From the NCBI RefSeq assembly GCF_900156735.1, contig NZ_FTOL01000001.1, positions 372,001 to 436,000 of the forward strand: a DNA stretch of 64,000 nt. Direction: 5' to 3'. The notes under the pieces were generated by a model. The model made no database searches and had not been told where the DNA came from. It worked only from the letters and a program-made list of their open reading frames with translations. Positions 11,450-20,371 of the stretch are shown here, one piece after another (within the stretch, counting starts at the first letter, position 1; each line of letters starts with the position of its first letter). The translations under genes were made by a program, and so were the position numbers. The stretch is from Chryseobacterium ureilyticum (GTDB lineage: Bacteria; Bacteroidota; Bacteroidia; Flavobacteriales; Weeksellaceae).

Positions 11450-12484
11450 TTGAAAGATATCCGTACATTATCACTAGATCAGCTTAAAGAATACTTTGTT
11501 TCTTTAGGAGAAAAGCCGTTTCGTGCGAAACAGGTCTATGACTGGCTATGGAGCAAAAACCTCCATTCGATCGATGAAATGACGAATCTTTCGAAAAACC
11601 TTCGTGAAAGAATTTCCGAAGAATATACCATTAATCCTGTTTCCGTAGACCTTCTTCAAAAAAGTACCGACGGAACCATCAAAAACGGAGTGAAACTTCA
11701 CGATGGGTTACTGGTAGAATCTGTTCTTATACCAACAGAAACAAGAACCACAGCTTGTGTATCTTCACAGGTAGGCTGCTCATTGAACTGCGAATTCTGT
11801 GCTACCGCTAAACTGAAAAGAATGAGAAATCTTGAAGTTGCTGAGATCGTAGACCAGGTTGCTCTTATTGACAGCCAGAGTAGAATGTATTTTGACAGAC
11901 CTCTTTCCAATATTGTATTCATGGGAATGGGAGAGCCGATGATGAACTACAAAAATGTAGTGGAGGCTATCAGAAAGATTACCCAACCGGAAGGATTAGG
12001 AATGTCGCCAAGAAGAATTACTGTTTCTACTTCAGGAATTCCCAAAATGATCAAAATGCTTGCTGATGACGAATTGCGTGTAAAACTTGCACTTTCTCTT
12101 CACTCAGCTATCGAGGTAAAACGTAATGAGATCATGCCTTTTTCAGATAAGTTCCCGTTAACAGATATCATGGAATCACTTCAGTATTGGTATGAGAAGA
12201 CTGGTTCAGTAATCACTTTTGAATACTGTGTTTGGAAAGGAATCAATGATGGAGACGAAGATATCAAAGCTTTGATTAAATACTGCAAACAGGTTCCTTC
12301 GAAGGTAAACCTTATTCAATACAACCCAATCGGTGACGGAAAGTATGACCAATGCAACAAGCAGGCTGAAGAGAATTATATCAGACAACTTGAGAATGCA
12401 GGAATTACAGTAATGGTCAGAAGAAGCCGTGGAGGAGATATTGATGCTGCTTGCGGGCAGTTGGCAAACAAAAACGCGGATTAA
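11450..12484 (+). CDS. rlmN: Dual-specificity RNA methyltransferase RlmN (23S A2503 / tRNA A37)
   Basis: A 344-residue radical-SAM methyltransferase that adds a C2 methyl to adenosine 2503 of 23S rRNA and to A37 of some tRNAs. The 4Fe-4S ligands are Cys110, Cys114 and Cys117 in GCSLNCEFC, and the partner active-site cysteine is Cys335 in DAACGQLAN. The family GGEP-like segment appears as FMGMGEPMMN. The start is TTG at 11450, as no ATG fits the family N-terminus. Follows queA. Confidence 0.96.
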   Translation: MKDIRTLSLDQLKEYFVSLGEKPFRAKQVYDWLWSKNLHSIDEMTNLSKNLRERISEEYTINPVSVDLLQKSTDGTIKNGVKLHDGLLVESVLIPTETRTTACVSSQVGCSLNCEFCATAKLKRMRNLEVAEIVDQVALIDSQSRMYFDRPLSNIVFMGMGEPMMNYKNVVEAIRKITQPEGLGMSPRRITVSTSGIPKMIKMLADDELRVKLALSLHSAIEVKRNEIMPFSDKFPLTDIMESLQYWYEKTGSVITFEYCVWKGINDGDEDIKALIKYCKQVPSKVNLIQYNPIGDGKYDQCNKQAEENYIRQLENAGITVMVRRSRGGDIDAACGQLANKNAD

Positions 12485-12534
12485 AATTTCCTTAAAAAAA
12501 ACTTAAAATTCTCTTAAGGCATAGCCTAAAGCCC

Positions 12535-12558
12535 TACCTTTGCACAAAATTATTTTGT
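12535..12558 (+). promoter_or_regulatory. Promoter and palindrome before the sterol-desaturase-family gene
   Basis: A TACCTTTG -7 element at 12535-12542 is followed by ACAAAAT-T-ATTTTGT (12544-12558), a perfect 7-base inverted repeat covering the likely transcription start and ending just before the ATG. The leader would be only about 12 bases. The palindrome could be an operator. Confidence 0.5.
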
Positions 12559-12559
12559 G

Positions 12560-13510
12560 ATGATGGATTTTTTTATGAGTGAGGACGGGCTAGAAAATGT
12601 TTATGCGTGGTCTATTCCGTTGCATGCAACTGTTATTTTAGCCGAAATGATTTACAGCCACGTTTCCGAGGCAAAATTATATAGTGGAAAAGACCTTGTA
12701 ACGAATGTTTATCTTGCTTTGATGAACTTTGGTCTTGACCTTATCATGAAGGCATTTGCGATGGGGGTAATGTTTTTCTTTTACAACCACAAACTTGTTT
12801 CATGGGATTTCAGCATCTGGTATTTATTGGCTTGTTTCGTAATTACAGATTTTGCTTACTATGTGCTGCATTATGTAGATCATCGTTCCAGAGCTTTTTG
12901 GGCTGTACATATTACACACCATAGTTCAGAGTATTTTAACCTTACTACGGGATTCAGAAGCCCGGTATTACAGCCGCTTTACAGGTATTTATACTTTTCA
13001 CCATTAGCTTTCTTAGGATTTAATCCTTGGCATATTATGGTAGCTTATGCTATCGGACAGGTATATGGAACATGGGTGCATACACAGACCGTGAAGAGTA
13101 TGGGATTCCTTGAGTATATTCTGGTAACTCCTTCCCACCACCGTGTGCATCATGCTTGTAACATCAAGTATTTAGATAAAAACATGGGAATGTGTCTGAT
13201 TATTTGGGACAAAATATTTGGAACTTTCCAAAAAGAAGACCCCAATATTCCTGTGAAATACGGAATCTATCCAAAAATGCCTGATAACAGACCTGATACC
13301 GTTCTTTTTTATGAATGGAGAAAAATATGGAAGGATCTGAAACAACCTGGTTTAAAATTTACTGACAGAATCAATTACATTTTCAATTCGCCGGGATGGA
13401 GACATGACGGAACCGGAAAAACAGTAAGACAATATCAGAAAGAATACTTTGCAAAACAAGCTAAAAAGAAAGAGCAACAACAAAATCAGGCAGAGCAAAA
13501 AACAGCTTAA
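12560..13510 (+). CDS. Sterol desaturase / fatty acid hydroxylase family membrane protein
   Basis: About 316 residues with four to five membrane helices and the histidine clusters of the di-iron fatty-acid hydroxylase superfamily (PF04116): HYVDH, HITHH and HRVHH. Such enzymes use O2 to hydroxylate or desaturate lipids in the inner membrane; in flavobacteria, relatives act on carotenoids, ornithine lipids or other lipids. The C-terminus is a charged, glutamine-rich tail (KKKEQQQNQAEQ). ATG 12560 is chosen; GTG 12557 and ATG 12563 are alternatives. Substrate unknown. Confidence 0.85.
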   Translation: MMDFFMSEDGLENVYAWSIPLHATVILAEMIYSHVSEAKLYSGKDLVTNVYLALMNFGLDLIMKAFAMGVMFFFYNHKLVSWDFSIWYLLACFVITDFAYYVLHYVDHRSRAFWAVHITHHSSEYFNLTTGFRSPVLQPLYRYLYFSPLAFLGFNPWHIMVAYAIGQVYGTWVHTQTVKSMGFLEYILVTPSHHRVHHACNIKYLDKNMGMCLIIWDKIFGTFQKEDPNIPVKYGIYPKMPDNRPDTVLFYEWRKIWKDLKQPGLKFTDRINYIFNSPGWRHDGTGKTVRQYQKEYFAKQAKKKEQQQNQAEQKTA

Positions 13511-13539
13511 TATCTGATAAATCAATAAAAATTTTTTAA

Positions 13540-13566
13540 AAAAAACGGGTTTTCAGCCCGTTTTTT
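13540..13566 (+). terminator. Rho-independent terminator
   Basis: A-run, ACGGG-7-base loop-CCCGT hairpin, T-run, about 30 bases after the sterol-desaturase-family gene. Confidence 0.85.
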
Positions 13567-13763
13567 CTATTATATGAATCTTATAAAACTTTCAGTTTTC
13601 CCATAAATTAAATCTCGCTAGAAATTGTTTTTTCAAGCTAATTTTTGTTTGTAAGCTCCTTATTTTGGTTCTTTTTACAACTCTAAATTATTCATTTTTG
13701 AAAAATTGCTTTACAAATGTTTAAATAAACTGAAAATGTATGAAATTTATCCTTTCAAAGTGA

Positions 13764-13771
13764 TATATTTG
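13764..13771 (+). promoter_or_regulatory. TAnnTTTG -7 element
   Basis: TATATTTG 30 bases before the ATG at 13801. Confidence 0.55.
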
Positions 13772-13800
13772 TATTCAACATAATTTAAATATTTAGAATC

Positions 13801-14739
13801 ATGAAAATTAAATTGTTACCTGTGATGTTGTTAGGTCTTTTTCATTTTGTAAACGCTCAGGTTGGGATTGGAGTTAATACAGCTAACCCGTTGGGCGCAT
13901 TTCATATTGATGGAGCTAAAGACAATGCAGTTCCTCCTACTGTAGCACAACAAGCTAACGATGTTGTAGTGACAAGTGCTGGTGATGTTGGCATAGGTAC
14001 AACTACAGTAGATTCTTCTGCAAAACTTCAAATCAATACAACTAACAAAGGATTACTTATTCCCAGGGTAATGATTACCTCTCCTAATGATGGAACTACA
14101 ATTCCTTCTCCTGCAAAAGGACTTATTGTCTACAATATGAATGCTACAACAAGTATGGTAGAAGGCTTTTACACAAATATAGGTACTCCGGCAGCCCCTC
14201 TATGGGTTACTTATCAACAATATGATAAAACAATATGGAAATTTGAAAATTTTTATGATAGTGTTGCTTCTGCCCCTGTAGATCAGGCAGTCACCTCAGG
14301 AACAACAATCAATAATATTAACTTAGGATTAAGCATTACTGTAACAGTACCAGCTTTTACTCAAGCAAAACTAGTAACTACTTATAGCGTTCCAATGGGA
14401 ACAACTTCTTCAAACAATAATCTTAGTGGCTATTATGGAATCCGATTTCTAAAAAATGGTACTGAACTTCCAATAGGATCAAGAAAATCTACTTTATTTG
14501 CTAGTTCTTCTGCAGCTAGCCCTAGTTCCAGAATGTTTTCTATAAGTGCAACTGTAGGTGATACTGTTGTTAATAATACTTCTACCCCTGTCAGTGTTAC
14601 TTACGCTTTAAATGGATATGTTGAGCCTACAGTGGGATCAGACACCATTCGATTTAATATGTGGTCTACTACTGATCCTAATTTCAACTGGGGAAAAGGT
14701 TACATGTCTGTACAGGTGTTTACAAAGACCACATTATAA
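13801..14739 (+). CDS. Secreted protein with tail-fibre-like N-terminal repeats, function unknown
   Basis: A 312-residue protein with a signal peptide ending NAQ (residue 20). The mature N-terminus carries VGIGVNTANPLGAFHI and VGIGTTTVDSSAKLQI repeats followed by KGLLIPRV, a pattern common in large secreted Flavobacteriia proteins and resembling phage tail-fibre shafts. The C-terminal half is beta-rich and low in charge. The protein at 36517-37416 has the same N-terminal style. It may be a surface adhesin or fibre; no catalytic motif is seen. Single gene with its own promoter. Confidence 0.7.
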   Translation: MKIKLLPVMLLGLFHFVNAQVGIGVNTANPLGAFHIDGAKDNAVPPTVAQQANDVVVTSAGDVGIGTTTVDSSAKLQINTTNKGLLIPRVMITSPNDGTTIPSPAKGLIVYNMNATTSMVEGFYTNIGTPAAPLWVTYQQYDKTIWKFENFYDSVASAPVDQAVTSGTTINNINLGLSITVTVPAFTQAKLVTTYSVPMGTTSSNNNLSGYYGIRFLKNGTELPIGSRKSTLFASSSAASPSSRMFSISATVGDTVVNNTSTPVSVTYALNGYVEPTVGSDTIRFNMWSTTDPNFNWGKGYMSVQVFTKTTL

Positions 14740-14886
14740 ACCCTTATTTTATCTAAGTCTGAAGTTGAAGGTTTATTAGAATTACTTCTTAGTAGAAAAT
14801 ATGTTCAATAATTTTTATATAAGGTTTAAATAGAAAGTCTGTTAGAAAAGAATTATGCTAAATATTACTGTTTTGATAGAAAGTCC

Positions 14887-14894
14887 TATTTTTG
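14887..14894 (+). promoter_or_regulatory. TAnnTTTG -7 element abutting a start codon
   Basis: TATTTTTG ends four bases before the ATG at 14899, so a transcript from it would have little or no leader. Confidence 0.4.
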
Positions 14895-14898
14895 CCTT

Positions 14899-15777
14899 AT
14901 GAAAAGAACATTTCTGTTATTGGCTTTTCTTGCCTTTCAAACTGCATTTTCTCAACAAACAGATTTCCTGAAAATCAAAAAATACAGAGTCAGCCGCTTG
15001 GATGATAAAATTCAGGAAACTTCTGGGCTGAATTTCTTTGACGGAAAACTGTACACATTCAATGACAGCGGAAATGCACCTGAGCTTTTTGAAATCAATA
15101 AAGCAACCGGAGAAGTGATAACGACATTAAAAGTAAATGCTAAAAATACCGATTGGGAAGCACTTACAAATGATGGACAACATTTTTATATTGGTGATTT
15201 CGGAAACAATGACGGAAGCAGAAGGCATCTTACCATTTATAAGGTGCCATTCCAGGGAGACAGTTTACAAAATAATCAGATAAAAGAAATTAAATTTCAT
15301 TATCCTGAGCAGACAGACTATAAATCGAGCTACTTTAATACAGATTTCGATGCTGAAGCAATGATTTATGCCCAAGGAAAAATTCATCTTTTTACCAAAG
15401 AATGGGTCTCGAAATCTACTGTACATTATATAATTGATCCTGAGAAAAATGAAAAACAAGATGCTGTAAAAATGGAAGTCTATAAAACGAATTTCATGGT
15501 AACGGATGCCGCATACTTTGATAAAAAGCTTTATTTGGTAGGGTATAGCAAGAAAACAGAGGTTTTTATGGATGTTTTCACAGAAACAGAACCAGGTATC
15601 TTTTTTAAAGAAAAACCGAAACATTATTATTTAGGGAGCGCTTTGTCAATAGGTCAAATTGAAGGAATTGCAGTGGACGAATCTGGGATTTCCATTTCAG
15701 GAGAAAAATTTAAATCTCCACTAGGAAGTACAAAACCGGCACTTTATTTTATCCCAAAAGAACAATTCAAAGATTAA
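14899..15777 (+). CDS. Secreted beta-propeller-like protein, function unknown
   Basis: A 292-residue protein with a signal peptide ending FSQQ (residue ~19). Segments such as ETSGLNFFDGKLYTFNDSG, DWEALTNDGQHFYIGDFGNN and the C-terminal IEGIAVDESGISISGE resemble the SdiA-regulated/phytase-like esterase propeller families, which open with a 'seems complete, compare' repeat of about 45 residues. Probably periplasmic or outer-membrane. I cannot name a substrate. Confidence 0.65.
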   Translation: MKRTFLLLAFLAFQTAFSQQTDFLKIKKYRVSRLDDKIQETSGLNFFDGKLYTFNDSGNAPELFEINKATGEVITTLKVNAKNTDWEALTNDGQHFYIGDFGNNDGSRRHLTIYKVPFQGDSLQNNQIKEIKFHYPEQTDYKSSYFNTDFDAEAMIYAQGKIHLFTKEWVSKSTVHYIIDPEKNEKQDAVKMEVYKTNFMVTDAAYFDKKLYLVGYSKKTEVFMDVFTETEPGIFFKEKPKHYYLGSALSIGQIEGIAVDESGISISGEKFKSPLGSTKPALYFIPKEQFKD

Positions 15778-15805
15778 TTTTCTCTTAAAATTGAGCGAAA
15801 AAAAT

Positions 15806-15813
15806 TATCTTTG
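15806..15813 (+). promoter_or_regulatory. TAnnTTTG -7 element for the prenyl synthase gene
   Basis: TATCTTTG, 38 bases before the TTG start at 15851. Confidence 0.5.
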
Positions 15814-15850
15814 TGAGAATTAATAATTATTCACCCAGCATTCGCAGATT

Positions 15851-16828
15851 TTGGCAAATACAGTAGAAGAGATTAAACGACCGATCAATGAGGAAATGAA
15901 ACTTTTCGAGCAGAAGTTTTATGAATCGATGCAGAGTAAAGTAGCTTTATTAGATAAAGTAACCCGTTTTATTGTTACCACCAAAGGGAAACAGATGCGT
16001 CCTATGTTTGTATTTCTTTGTGCGAAGCTGGTAGGAGATGTTACAGAAAAGACATATCGTGGAGCTTCCATGATTGAGTTGATTCATACAGCCACTCTTG
16101 TACATGATGATGTAGTGGATGAAAGCTTTAAACGTCGTAATTTTTTCTCTATTAATGCTTTATGGAAAAATAAAATTGCTGTTTTGGTAGGAGATTATCT
16201 CTTGTCAAAATCAGTTTTATTATCTACAGATCATAAAGATTATGACTTGCTTGGAGTAATCTCAAGAACCATCCGTGAAATGTCTGAAGGTGAGCTTCTT
16301 CAATTGGAAAAAGCCAGAAAACTGGATATTACCGAAGATGTATATTATGAAATTATCCGTCAGAAAACAGCAACTTTAATTGCAGCTTGCTGTGAAATCG
16401 GAGTCTTATCCAATAGTACAGACGAAGCACTTGCCAAAAAAATGCAGGACTTCGGTACCTATACCGGAATGGCTTTCCAGATTAAGGATGATCTTTTTGA
16501 TTATTTAAGCTCAAATGTGATCGGTAAGCCGGTAGGAATTGATATCAAAGAACAGAAAATGACCCTGCCTTTGATCCATACCCTGAAAATTGCCAGCGAA
16601 AAAGACAGAAAATACTATTTCGATACTATCAAACGTTATAATAACAACCCTAAGCGAGTAAAGGAGTTGATAGAATTCGTTAAAAATTCTGGTGGATTAG
16701 AATATTCAATTACCGTAATGAAAGAATTCCAACAGAAAGCAAAGGATATTCTGAATGAATTCCCGGAATCTGAAGCAAGAAACTCATTACATATTATGCT
16801 GGATTATGTAATTGAGCGAAAATTTTAA
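15851..16828 (+). CDS. Long-chain polyprenyl diphosphate synthase
   Basis: A 325-residue isoprenoid chain-elongating enzyme that builds all-trans polyprenyl diphosphate, probably for the menaquinone side chain. The first aspartate-rich motif is DDVVD (residues 86-90, preceded by LVH) and the second KDDLFDY. GKQMRP is the substrate-binding segment. The start is TTG at 15851, giving the family-typical MANTVEEIKRP. It converges on a small membrane gene whose stop lies two bases beyond its own. Confidence 0.92.
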   Translation: MANTVEEIKRPINEEMKLFEQKFYESMQSKVALLDKVTRFIVTTKGKQMRPMFVFLCAKLVGDVTEKTYRGASMIELIHTATLVHDDVVDESFKRRNFFSINALWKNKIAVLVGDYLLSKSVLLSTDHKDYDLLGVISRTIREMSEGELLQLEKARKLDITEDVYYEIIRQKTATLIAACCEIGVLSNSTDEALAKKMQDFGTYTGMAFQIKDDLFDYLSSNVIGKPVGIDIKEQKMTLPLIHTLKIASEKDRKYYFDTIKRYNNNPKRVKELIEFVKNSGGLEYSITVMKEFQQKAKDILNEFPESEARNSLHIMLDYVIERKF

Positions 16829-16829
16829 A

Positions 16830-17123
16830 TTAAATTATTTTCAGAGTTACAATAATAACGGCAAGAACTATACAAAATAAAGCGATTAAAAATAAATAAT
16901 CCGCAATACCTTCAAACGTGTATTCCCGTTTTTTATTTTCCGTTCTGATCGCAAGGAACGAAAAGAAACAGCTGCATGCAAATAAGATGCAGGCAAACCC
17001 TGCAAATTCATCTAAATACGTGTTGTGGCTGATCTTTGCGATTTTCAAAGAGGTTATGATAATCAATGAAAACCCTAGAAGATTACTTGAAGCATTCAGG
17101 ATATGAGGTGACTTTTTTTCCAT
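16830..17123 (-). CDS. Small membrane protein of unknown function
   Basis: A 97-residue protein with about three hydrophobic helices (residues ~14-30, 40-60 and 72-95) and a basic, charged loop NKKREYTFEG between the last two. No recognisable motif. It is convergent with the prenyl synthase gene and ends two bases from it. The gene-like composition and good start support it being real; no function is proposed. Confidence 0.55.
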   Translation of the reverse strand: MEKKSPHILNASSNLLGFSLIIITSLKIAKISHNTYLDEFAGFACILFACSCFFSFLAIRTENKKREYTFEGIADYLFLIALFCIVLAVIIVTLKII

Positions 17124-17215
17124 CTTTTACAATTTTTTTCAAAATAAAGCACAATTTTTTTTATTATCAAATTTTTAAAAAAGATTATTAAAAATTAAAA
17201 TTAATTTAAAAAGTG

Positions 17216-17223
17216 TATATTAG
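17216..17223 (+). promoter_or_regulatory. TATATTAG -7-like element before the 2-oxoacid dehydrogenase gene
   Basis: TATATTAGCAAAA occurs here and again at 34996 before the fucosidase gene; both are in promoter position. It is a variant of TAnnTTTG. Confidence 0.4.
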
Positions 17224-17260
17224 CAAAATACTTGAAGAATAAAAACTTTTTTACTTAGCT

Positions 17261-19693
17261 ATGCAAACAACCTATATTGAAACACAGCAAATATCCTTTC
17301 AAGATTTTAAAAATCAGATACTTGAAGATTACAAGTTAGGAAGGATCTCTCGTGAAATGTCTTATCTCGGAAGGAGAGAAGTACTTACCGGAAAAGCTAA
17401 ATTCGGAATTTTTGGGGATGGTAAAGAACTTCCTCAGCTGGCAATGGCGAAGGTTTTCAGAAATGGAGACTTCCGTTCAGGATATTATAGAGACCAGACT
17501 TTTGCATTGGCAATTAATGCTTTAACGGTTGAAAGTTTCTTTGCACAGATGTATGCTGATACAAGTGTGGAAAGAGAGCCGGCTTCAGCTGGAAGACAGA
17601 TGAACGGGCACTTTGCGACAAGAAGTTTAAATGAAGACGGAAGCTGGAAAGATTTAACGGCACAGAAGAATATTTCTTCCGATATTTCTCCTACAGCAGG
17701 ACAGATGCCAAGACTACTGGGACTAGCTCAGGCATCTACAATATATAAGAGTGTGAAATTTGACGGTTCTGAGAAATTCTCAAGAGAAGGAAATGAGATC
17801 GCTTTCGGAACAATTGGTGATGCTTCTACAGCTGAAGGACATTTCTGGGAAACGTTAAATGCAGCATGTGCACTTCAGGTTCCTATGATCGTTTCTATCT
17901 GGGATGACGGATACGGAATTTCTGTTCCTACCAAAAACCAGAGAGCAAAAGCTGACATCAGTGAAATGCTAAGTGGTTTCCAAAGAAAAGAAGGAGAGAA
18001 CCAAGGTTGTGAAATTATCCAGGTAAAAGCTTGGGATTATCCTGCATTATTGGATGCTTATGCTAGAGCCGAACATTTTGCAAGAACAGAAAGCGTTCCT
18101 GTAGTAGTTCACGTGGTAGATGTAACTCAACCTCAGGGACACTCAACCTCAGGATCTCACGAAAGATATAAAAATGAAGCTCGTTTAGCTTGGGAAGCTG
18201 AGTTCGACGGATTGGTAAAATTCAAAGAGTGGATTCTGAATTACTCTATCGAAATTGATGGTAAAGAAGAAGTAATTGCTACAGCTGAAGAATTGGATGC
18301 CATTGATGAAGATGCTAAAAAAGCAGCTAAATCAGGACAAAAAACAGCTTGGGATAATTACCAGGGTGCAATTAAGGAATTAATTCAATCTATTGTTCCT
18401 TTAGTAGAAAACCTTAAAGGTCAGAATACTGAAGTAGAAACTGCTCTTACTCATTTTAATAAATTAGTTACAAAAGCTAAGAAAGATGTATTCCATTTAG
18501 CTAGAAAAACTTTATTGGCAACAAGAGGTACAAACTCTGCGGAGAGAAACCAATTGATGCAGAAATACAATGAAGTATCTGAAATTGAAAAAGACAATTA
18601 CTCATCACACTTATACTCTCAGTCTGAATGGAAAGCAGAAAACATTCAAGAGATAAAGCCTGTTTACTCAGATAGCTCTGAAGATGTGGACGGAAGAGTA
18701 GTGATCAGAAATAACTTTGATAAAATCTTTGAAAAATATCCTGAAACATTAATCTTTGGAGAAGATACCGGAAACATAGGTGACGTAAACCAGGGATTGG
18801 AAGGAATGCAGGAAAAATATGGTGCATTACGTATTGCTGATACAGGAATCCGTGAAGCTACGATTCTTGGACAGGGTATTGGGATGGCAATGAGAGGTCT
18901 TAGACCAATCGCTGAAATCCAGTATTTAGACTATGTTCTTTACTGTTTACAGGGAATGAGTGATGACTTGGCTACTGTGCAATACAGAACTAAAGGAGGT
19001 CAGAAATCTCCATTGATCATCAGAACAAGAGGTCACAGATTAGAAGGAATCTGGCATTCAGGTTCTCCAATGGCGGGAATTCTTAACCTTTCAAAAGGAA
19101 TCCTGGTATTAGTACCTAGAAACCTTACAAAAGCGGCAGGATTCTACAACACTATGCTTCAGGCTGACGAACCTGCGATCATCGTAGAATGTCTGAACGG
19201 ATACAGATTAAAAGAAAAACAACCTGATAACTTAGGTGAGTTCACTGTTCCTGTAGGTAAAATTGAGGTTACAAAAGAAGGTAAAGACGTTACTTTGGTA
19301 ACTTATGGTTCTACATGGAGAATTGTTACGGAAGCAGCTAACGAGTTAGAAAAACTTGGAATATCTGCGGAAGTGATTGATATCCAGTCATTAATTCCTT
19401 TCGATTTATCTCACGAAATTGCTGAAAGTGTTAAGAAAACAAACAGATTAGTAGTGATTGACGAAGATGTGGAAGGAGGAACAACAGGATTCATCTTACA
19501 ACAGATCTTAGAAAAGCAAAAAGCTTTCAGATACTTAGATTCAGATCCGTTAACGATTTCTGCTAATGATCACAGACCAGCTTATGCAAGTGATGGAGAC
19601 TACTTCAGTAAGCCATCTACAGACGATATGGTAGAGAAAATCTATGCTCTATTTAATGAAACAAATCCTCAGAAATATCCTGCGATATTCTAA
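17261..19693 (+). CDS. Branched-chain 2-oxoacid dehydrogenase E1, fused alpha and beta subunits
   Basis: An 810-residue thiamine-diphosphate enzyme that decarboxylates branched-chain (or related) 2-oxoacids and passes the acyl group to lipoyl-E2. Residues 1-~350 are the alpha half (GRQMNGHFATR, GTIGDASTAEGHFWETLNA, WDDGYGISVPTKNQ); residues ~470-810 are the beta half (FGEDTGNIGDVNQGLEGMQ, IIRTRGHRLEGIWHSGSP). Such fusions are usual in Bacteroidetes and supply precursors for iso-branched fatty acids. The partner E3-type gene lpdA is at 38232, not adjacent; no E2 lies in the window. Confidence 0.92.
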   Translation: MQTTYIETQQISFQDFKNQILEDYKLGRISREMSYLGRREVLTGKAKFGIFGDGKELPQLAMAKVFRNGDFRSGYYRDQTFALAINALTVESFFAQMYADTSVEREPASAGRQMNGHFATRSLNEDGSWKDLTAQKNISSDISPTAGQMPRLLGLAQASTIYKSVKFDGSEKFSREGNEIAFGTIGDASTAEGHFWETLNAACALQVPMIVSIWDDGYGISVPTKNQRAKADISEMLSGFQRKEGENQGCEIIQVKAWDYPALLDAYARAEHFARTESVPVVVHVVDVTQPQGHSTSGSHERYKNEARLAWEAEFDGLVKFKEWILNYSIEIDGKEEVIATAEELDAIDEDAKKAAKSGQKTAWDNYQGAIKELIQSIVPLVENLKGQNTEVETALTHFNKLVTKAKKDVFHLARKTLLATRGTNSAERNQLMQKYNEVSEIEKDNYSSHLYSQSEWKAENIQEIKPVYSDSSEDVDGRVVIRNNFDKIFEKYPETLIFGEDTGNIGDVNQGLEGMQEKYGALRIADTGIREATILGQGIGMAMRGLRPIAEIQYLDYVLYCLQGMSDDLATVQYRTKGGQKSPLIIRTRGHRLEGIWHSGSPMAGILNLSKGILVLVPRNLTKAAGFYNTMLQADEPAIIVECLNGYRLKEKQPDNLGEFTVPVGKIEVTKEGKDVTLVTYGSTWRIVTEAANELEKLGISAEVIDIQSLIPFDLSHEIAESVKKTNRLVVIDEDVEGGTTGFILQQILEKQKAFRYLDSDPLTISANDHRPAYASDGDYFSKPSTDDMVEKIYALFNETNPQKYPAIF

Positions 19694-19713
19694 TTAGGAT
19701 TAAAAATAAACAT

Positions 19714-19745
19714 AAACCGCTTTCTTATAGGAAGCGGTTTTTTGT
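19714..19745 (+). terminator. Rho-independent terminator
   Basis: AAACCGCTT / AAGCGGTTT hairpin with a 9-base loop and a T-run, 20 bases after the dehydrogenase gene. Confidence 0.9.
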
Positions 19746-19804
19746 TGTGGTATTACGAGATAGGATAAAACAAGATATTATAGCTTATCAATTTATTTTT
19801 CGGT

Positions 19805-20221
19805 TCAATCTTCTTCAGCTAAAGTAATTCTCAGTTTATTCAAAGTACTCATCAGGGTAATACTTGAAGTTAACTCTATAATTTCTCTTTCTGTAAAACT
19901 ATGCTGTAATTTTTCCTTAATTTGTTGCCAGTCAGTATTGTTGTAAGTGATAGTTTCTGTCCATTCTAAAACAATTTTTTGCTTCGAATCAAAAGCATTC
20001 GTATATTTCCAACCAGGTAATCTGTTGATAATATCCTGATCAATCCCAAAATTGAATAACTCTTTAGCATGATAGCTGCAACAGTAGGCACAACCATTGA
20101 TTTGAGATACACGCAATTCTGCCAATGCAATCAGTTTTTCATCAATACCGGACTTCCGGATGCTGGTGTGGGCTTTATACAGATGTCCAATCGTTTCTTT
20201 TGCTATTTCTTTGTAATTCAT
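19805..20221 (-). CDS. Carboxymuconolactone decarboxylase family (AhpD-like) protein
   Basis: A 138-residue alpha-helical protein. The active-site block INGCAYCCSYHAKE gives the family C-x-x-C-x-x-x-H motif (Cys44, Cys47, His51), with the upstream LAELRVSQ segment. Members reduce peroxides or alkylperoxidase partners. The longer reading frame reaches 20329, but the family N-terminus MNYKEIAKETIGHLYK begins at the ATG at 20221, which I chose. Divergent from the methyltransferase gene. Confidence 0.85.
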   Translation of the reverse strand: MNYKEIAKETIGHLYKAHTSIRKSGIDEKLIALAELRVSQINGCAYCCSYHAKELFNFGIDQDIINRLPGWKYTNAFDSKQKIVLEWTETITYNNTDWQQIKEKLQHSFTEREIIELTSSITLMSTLNKLRITLAEED

Positions 20222-20338
20222 AATGAAAAATTTTATACAAATTTGCATCAGAAATGGTTTAGAACCTATATACTTACATTTTGGGAATATACTTACCTTT
20301 TTGAAAGTAGGAGGTAAAAATAGTAGCATTGAAATTTG

Positions 20339-20346
20339 TACATTTG
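20339..20346 (+). promoter_or_regulatory. TAnnTTTG -7 element before the methyltransferase gene
   Basis: TACATTTG, 26 bases before the ATG at 20372. Confidence 0.5.
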
Positions 20347-20371
20347 AGAAAACGAATATCCTGAAACAGCT

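Noticed and set aside
15265..15624. 119-codon minus-strand frame inside the secreted propeller-like gene.
   Set aside because: Antisense to a well-supported gene with a signal peptide; composition is that of a shadow frame.
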